Source: Pseudomonadota bacterium (GTDB lineage Bacteria; Pseudomonadota; Alphaproteobacteria; Rhizobiales; Devosiaceae). Taken from it: DNA of 8,185 nucleotides. The notes beneath the pieces were generated by a model. It was not told the origin of the DNA. It worked only from the letters and a program-made list of their open reading frames with translations, and did no database searches. The stretch lies in assembly GCA_023387585.1 (NCBI GenBank), contig JAEWHZ010000031.1, positions 1 through 8,185 on the forward strand, given 5' to 3'. The position numbers and the translations under genes were made by a program. Of this stretch, positions 4,714 to 8,185 are shown one piece after another. Each line of letters starts with the position of its first letter. Positions within the stretch are counted from its first letter, which is position 1.

Positions 4714-6732
4714 ATGTCGCAAGCCGAAGACCTGTTCGGCGGCTCCCCGCTGCCGGACGCGCCCGAGCCGAAATCCGCCAACACCCCGTCGCCGCGACCC
4801 AATCCGGCGCCGAACTCCTATTCGGCCGCCGATATCGAGGTGCTCGAAGGGCTCGAACCCGTGCGCCGCCGGCCCGGCATGTATATCGGCGGCACCGATG
4901 CGAACGCCCTGCACCATCTGTTCGCCGAGGTCATCGACAATGCGATGGACGAAGCCATCGCCGGCCACGCCAACCGCATCGAAGTCCATCTCGACGCCGA
5001 AGGCTATGTCAGCGTCACCGACAATGGTCGCGGCATTCCGGTCGAGGAACACCCGAAATTCCCCGGCCGCTCGACGCTCGAGATCGTGCTGACGATCCTG
5101 CATGCCGGCGGCAAGTTCGATTCCAAGGCCTATGAGACCTCGGGCGGGCTGCACGGCGTCGGCGTCTCGGTGGTCAATGCCCTGTCGGACGATCTCGTCA
5201 TCGAGGTGGCCCGCGACCAGCAGCTGTTCCGCCAGTCCTTCTCGCGCGGCAAGCCGGTGGCTCCGATCGAGCTGGTCGGGCGGGTCAACAACCGGCGCGG
5301 CACCATGGTCCGCTTCCGTCCGGACGTCGAAATCTTCGGCCCCAGCGTGCATTTCTCCGCCGCGCGCCTGTTCCGCATGACGCGCGCAAAAGCCTATCTG
5401 TTCGGCGGGGTCGAACTGCGCTGGAGCTGCGACGAATCCCTCGCCACCGACGAGGTTCCCGCCCGCGCCAGCTTCCATTATCCCGGCGGGCTCAAGGATT
5501 TCATGACCGCCCGCATCGAGGGCGAGACGCGCGTCGTCGACGACATCTTTTCCGGCAGGGCCGGCAAGCCGGGCGGGCATGGCGCCGTCGAATGGGCCAT
5601 CACCTGGACGCTGGGCGACGGCTCGATCCAGTCCTATTGCAACACCGTGCCCACCCCCGATGGCGGCACGCATGAGGCCGGCCTGCGCCTCGCCCTGCTG
5701 CGCGGGCTGAAAAGCTATGCCGAGCTGACGAAGAACAAGGGCGCCGCGAACCTTACGACCGACGACATCCTGGCCGGCTGCAACATCATGCTCAGCGTTT
5801 TCGTGCGCGAGCCGGAATTCGTCGGCCAGACCAAGGACAAGCTGGCTTCCGGCGAAGCGACCCGCATCGTCGACACCGCCCTGCGCGACGCCTTCGACCA
5901 CTGGCTCGCCGCCTCGCCCAACCAGGCCGGCAAGCTGCTCGATTGGGCGGTGGAGCGCGCCGAGGAGCGGCTGCGGCGCCGCAAGGAAAAGGAGATCGAC
6001 CGGGCCAGCGCCACGCGCAAGCTGCGCCTGCCCGGCAAGCTGGCCGATTGCACGCAGACCGCCGCCCAGGGCGCCGAGCTGTTCATCGTCGAAGGCGATT
6101 CCGCCGGCGGCAGCGCCAAGCAGGCGCGCAACCGCGCCACCCAGGCGGTGCTGCCCTTGCGCGGCAAGATCCTCAACGTCGCCGGCGCCAGCCGCGACAA
6201 GCTCGCCGCCAACCAGCTGATCGCCGATCTGATCCAGGCGCTCGGCTGCGGCACGCGCGAGCGCTACAGCGAGGACGACCTGCGCTACGACAAGGTCATC
6301 GTCATGACCGACGCCGATGTCGACGGCGCCCATATCGCCTCGCTGCTGATCACCTTCTTCTTCCAGGAAATGCCGCGCCTGATCGAGGGCGGGCATCTCT
6401 ATCTCGCCCTGCCCCCGCTCTACCGCCTGAGCCAGGGCGGCAAGACGCTTTATGCGCGCGACGACGCGCACAAGGACGCGCTGCTGGCGAGCGAGTTCAC
6501 CGGCAGGGGCAAGGTCGACATCACCCGCTTCAAGGGCCTTGGCGAAATGCCCTACGCGCATCTGCGCGAGACCACCATGTCGCCCAAGACCCGCACCCTT
6601 TTGCAGGTCAAGGTGCTCGACGACCGCGACGAAACCAAGAGCACCGTCGAACGCCTGATGGGCAACCGCCCCGAAGCCCGCTTCGCCTTCATCCAGGAAA
6701 ACGCGCAATTCGTCACCGGGCTTGACGTCTAG
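4714..6732 (+). CDS. parE: DNA topoisomerase IV subunit B
   Basis: This 672-residue ATPase subunit of topoisomerase IV pairs with ParC to decatenate daughter chromosomes. The GHKL ATPase domain shows EVIDNAMDEA at 72-81 (general base Glu72, Mg-binding Asn76), DNGRGIP at 103-109 and the ATP-lid motif GGLHGVG at 144-150. The Toprim domain has EGDSAGG at 460-466 (catalytic Glu460), DADVDGAH from 533 (metal ligands Asp533 and Asp535), and RFKGLGEM at 605-612. ParE rather than GyrB is indicated by the shorter length (GyrB is about 800), the STLEIVLTILHAGGKF segment and the RFKGLGEM form. I chose the ATG at 4714 because AGGA at 4705-4708 precedes it and the protein then begins MSQAEDLFGG, as alphaproteobacterial ParE does; an in-frame GTG at 4633 adds 27 unlikely residues. 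Two LexA-type boxes lie upstream, suggesting SOS induction. Confidence 0.95.
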   Translation: MSQAEDLFGGSPLPDAPEPKSANTPSPRPNPAPNSYSAADIEVLEGLEPVRRRPGMYIGGTDANALHHLFAEVIDNAMDEAIAGHANRIEVHLDAEGYVSVTDNGRGIPVEEHPKFPGRSTLEIVLTILHAGGKFDSKAYETSGGLHGVGVSVVNALSDDLVIEVARDQQLFRQSFSRGKPVAPIELVGRVNNRRGTMVRFRPDVEIFGPSVHFSAARLFRMTRAKAYLFGGVELRWSCDESLATDEVPARASFHYPGGLKDFMTARIEGETRVVDDIFSGRAGKPGGHGAVEWAITWTLGDGSIQSYCNTVPTPDGGTHEAGLRLALLRGLKSYAELTKNKGAANLTTDDILAGCNIMLSVFVREPEFVGQTKDKLASGEATRIVDTALRDAFDHWLAASPNQAGKLLDWAVERAEERLRRRKEKEIDRASATRKLRLPGKLADCTQTAAQGAELFIVEGDSAGGSAKQARNRATQAVLPLRGKILNVAGASRDKLAANQLIADLIQALGCGTRERYSEDDLRYDKVIVMTDADVDGAHIASLLITFFFQEMPRLIEGGHLYLALPPLYRLSQGGKTLYARDDAHKDALLASEFTGRGKVDITRFKGLGEMPYAHLRETTMSPKTRTLLQVKVLDDRDETKSTVERLMGNRPEARFAFIQENAQFVTGLDV

Positions 6733-6781
6733 CGCATCAGGGTCCACATCCCGCGCATGACCAAGTCGATGCGTTTGCGCT
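6731..6781. repeat. Inverted repeats overlapping the parE stop
   Basis: CGCATC (6733-6738) pairs with GATGCG (6768-6773) and, nested inside, GGTC (6741-6744) with GACC (6759-6762). An alternative pairing joins AGCGCA (6731-6736) to TGCGCT (6776-6781). There is no T-run. It may be a 3' mRNA structure of parE or a dispersed intergenic repeat; the sequence alone cannot tell. Confidence 0.4.
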
Positions 6782-6802
6782 GAACATCTCTGCCAGCTCG
6801 CC

Positions 6803-6836
6803 ACCGGTCCCGCCGTCTTGCGCCGGGGCCCGGTTT
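6803..6836 (+). terminator. Weak candidate terminator between parE and the P450 gene
   Basis: ACCGG (6803-6807) pairs with CCGGT (6830-6834) and, after one mismatch, CCC (6809-6811) with GGG (6826-6828), around a long loop; only three T follow the stem base. It lies in the 129-bp gap between parE and the P450 gene. The T-run is too short for confidence, so read-through from parE into the P450 gene is possible. Confidence 0.3.
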
Positions 6837-6861
6837 GCCGTGACAACAGAGATGATCTTTC

Positions 6862-8016
6862 ATGCACGCCTTCGATTTTCCTACCGATCCTGCCTTCTGG
6901 CAGGATCCCTTCCCCTTCTATCAACGCGCCCTCGCCACCGGTGACGGCCTGTTCACGCTGTCGAGCGGCGGCTATTCCGTGCTCGGCTATCGCGCCGCCA
7001 ACGCGCTCGGGCGCGATCCGCGCGCCGAGGGCCATCCCCTGCCCGCGGGCGGCTACGGACCCGATGCCGCCAATCTGACCTCGCTGCTCCAATGGGGCCT
7101 GTTCGCGATGGGCGCCCCGCTTCACCGCCCGCTGCGCCAGGCGGTGATCGCCGGCCTGTCGGGCCGCCGCGTCGCCGAGCTCGCATCGGCGATCGAACCG
7201 GACATCGCCCGGCTCGCCGCCGAACTACGCGAGGAAACGGCGCCGGACCTGCTCGGCGATTTCATCAAGCCGCTTTGCGGCCTCGCCTTCTGCCGGCTGG
7301 TCGGCGCACCGCCGGCCATGGCGCCGGAGATCGTCGCCATCATCGACACCATCAGCGATCACCTGGCCGCGCCGCAGGACGAAACGGGTGCCGACGCGGC
7401 CGCCGCAAGGCTGCTCGGCCTGCTGGACGGGCTCGAACGCACCGGCGCATCGCCGCTGATGCGGGACATCGCCGAGCGCCTGCCGGCCGATGCGCCCTGC
7501 AGGCCGGCGAGGCTGGTGGCGTCCCTCGCCTTCGACGCCACCGAAATGCTGGCGCTCGGCATTTTCGGGGTCTTCGACGTGCTGCTGCGCCAGCCGGACA
7601 TCGCCGGAGACATCGCCGCCGGGCGCTACACGCTCGGCGCTGCCGTGCAGGAAGCCTTCCGCCTGTCATCGCCGGCCGTGCTCACCAGCCGCATCGCCGC
7701 CTCGGACATCGAGTTCGACGGGCACAGGATCGCCGCCGGCTCGCCGCTGATCTTGTGGTGGGCCTCCGCCAATCTCGACGCCGGCACCTATCCCGAGCCG
7801 CTGCGCTTCGATCCGCTGCGCCCGGGCCCGCGCCATCTCGCCTTCGGCATCGGCGCCCATGCCTGTCTCGGCCAGCATCTCAGCGCCGCCATCGCAGAGC
7901 GCGCGGCCGCGTCCCTGCTGCTCCATGGCGGGGCCCGCCCGGTGTTCGCCGGCAAGATCGAATATCTGCCGCGCCTCGCCCGCATGCCCCGCGCCGCGCC
8001 CGTCATCTTCAAGTAA
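6862..8016 (+). CDS. Cytochrome P450
   Basis: This 384-residue soluble bacterial cytochrome P450 would be a heme monooxygenase using electrons from a ferredoxin system not encoded here. The heme-ligand loop FGIGAHACLG at 328-337 gives Cys335 as the thiolate ligand. The K-helix ExxR is Glu264-Ala-Phe-Arg267, and the C-helix has HRPLRQ after GAPL. The I-helix is unusual: AFDAT at 223-227 replaces the normal [AG]Gx[DE]T, so Thr227 is kept but the acid is Ala226 and the second glycine is Phe224. The family branch and substrate cannot be told. The length is slightly short of the usual 400 but no domain is missing, and there is no membrane anchor. The ATG at 6862 has only a weak ribosome site (AGAG at 6848-6851); an ATG at 6852 is out of frame. 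A strong hairpin follows the stop. Codon use resembles the neighbours. Confidence 0.93.
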   Translation: MHAFDFPTDPAFWQDPFPFYQRALATGDGLFTLSSGGYSVLGYRAANALGRDPRAEGHPLPAGGYGPDAANLTSLLQWGLFAMGAPLHRPLRQAVIAGLSGRRVAELASAIEPDIARLAAELREETAPDLLGDFIKPLCGLAFCRLVGAPPAMAPEIVAIIDTISDHLAAPQDETGADAAAARLLGLLDGLERTGASPLMRDIAERLPADAPCRPARLVASLAFDATEMLALGIFGVFDVLLRQPDIAGDIAAGRYTLGAAVQEAFRLSSPAVLTSRIAASDIEFDGHRIAAGSPLILWWASANLDAGTYPEPLRFDPLRPGPRHLAFGIGAHACLGQHLSAAIAERAAASLLLHGGARPVFAGKIEYLPRLARMPRAAPVIFK

Positions 8017-8025
8017 ACACACCTC

Positions 8026-8053
8026 CAGCCGGCGGCTTTAGTGCTGCCGGCTG
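8026..8053. terminator. Strong hairpin after the P450 gene, no T-run
   Basis: CAGCCGGC (8026-8033) and GCCGGCTG (8046-8053) pair perfectly and the stem extends three pairs inward (one G-T) to the loop TTTAGT. It starts 9 bases past the P450 stop. Its position suggests transcript ending or 3' protection, but the following bases CGACCAAATC contain no T-run, so it is not a classical intrinsic terminator. Confidence 0.5.
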
Positions 8054-8095
8054 CGACCAAATCAACCATTTGCCGCGATCTGCCGGGCTTTGCCG

Positions 8096-8123
8096 TTGAC
8101 AGAGAAAGGGTTTGCGTTATGGT
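8096..8123 (+). promoter_or_regulatory. Housekeeping-type promoter firing out of the window
   Basis: TTGACA (8096-8101) is a perfect -35 box, followed after 16 bases by TATGGT (8118-8123), a fair -10 box keeping the TAT and the final T. Transcription would begin near 8130. The rest of the window (to 8185) shows no start codon with a ribosome site; it would be an untranslated leader containing a small stem, CCCGC (8164-8168) with GCGGG (8173-8177) around TTTC. The gene it serves lies beyond the window. Confidence 0.65.
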
Positions 8124-8185
8124 CCGCCGCGCTTGATCTTTTCCGGCCCGCCGGGCTGAAAGCCCCGCTTTCGCGGGACTTCCGG

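Noticed and set aside
3837..5135. A 432-codon plus-strand frame crossing the secreted-protein operon, the operators and the start of parE
   Set aside because: It is antisense to two genes with signal peptides and good ribosome sites and is out of frame with parE. The Ala/Arg-rich translation has no domain.
4549..7125. An 858-codon open frame on the minus strand opposite parE and the start of the P450 gene
   Set aside because: It runs across two well-identified plus-strand genes and the operator region, is low-complexity in character and has no recognisable motif. It is a GC-bias shadow.
1..8185. CRISPR arrays, insertion sequences, tRNA or rRNA genes, toxin-antitoxin or phage-defence genes
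   Set aside because: I looked for spaced direct repeats, transposase or integrase motifs and conserved RNA sequence on both strands and found none. The only exact tandem repeat found is the 15-bp unit inside a coding tail.

Overview
The window is about 8.2 kb of GC-rich DNA with strong G/C bias at third codon positions. It looks like an alphaproteobacterial chromosome, most likely from the order Hyphomicrobiales. Four things point there: a linked glnB-glnA pair, a short PilZ protein of the kind common in that order, a ParE-type topoisomerase subunit, and direct-repeat GAAC/GTTC-N7 operators of the alphaproteobacterial LexA type. The genus cannot be told from the sequence.

Layout. (1) 1-1910, plus strand: glnB (PII signal protein), then glnA (type I glutamine synthetase) and a clear intrinsic terminator. 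This is the nitrogen-assimilation unit: PII senses 2-oxoglutarate/glutamine and, through uridylylation and adenylylation enzymes encoded elsewhere, sets the activity of the synthetase. (2) 1922-2233, minus strand: a small PilZ-like protein convergent with glnA and sharing its terminator stem. (3) 2406-3275, plus strand: a DUF2200 protein and an SRPBCC/AHSA1-like protein, probably co-transcribed. (4) 3276-3611: mostly non-coding, with a weak candidate for a 50-residue membrane protein on the minus strand. (5) 3612-4493, minus strand: two small exported proteins in tandem, clearly paralogous to each other, each with a signal peptide and two conserved cysteines. (6) 4494-4713: a divergent control region with two exact LexA-type operators. 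(7) 4714-6732, plus strand: parE, topoisomerase IV subunit B. (8) 6862-8016, plus strand: a soluble bacterial cytochrome P450 with an unusual I-helix. (9) 8017-8185: a strong hairpin and then a good promoter firing out of the window towards an unseen gene.

Most of the window is ordinary housekeeping and small accessory genes. I see no CRISPR array, transposase, integrase, tRNA, rRNA or phage genes, and no clear novel multi-gene system. The most interesting signal is regulatory: the tandem LexA-type operators between parE and the secreted paralogue pair suggest DNA-damage control of parE and perhaps of the divergent operon. Next come the paralogue pair itself, the P450 without the usual I-helix acid, and the PilZ protein without a visible RxxxR motif.
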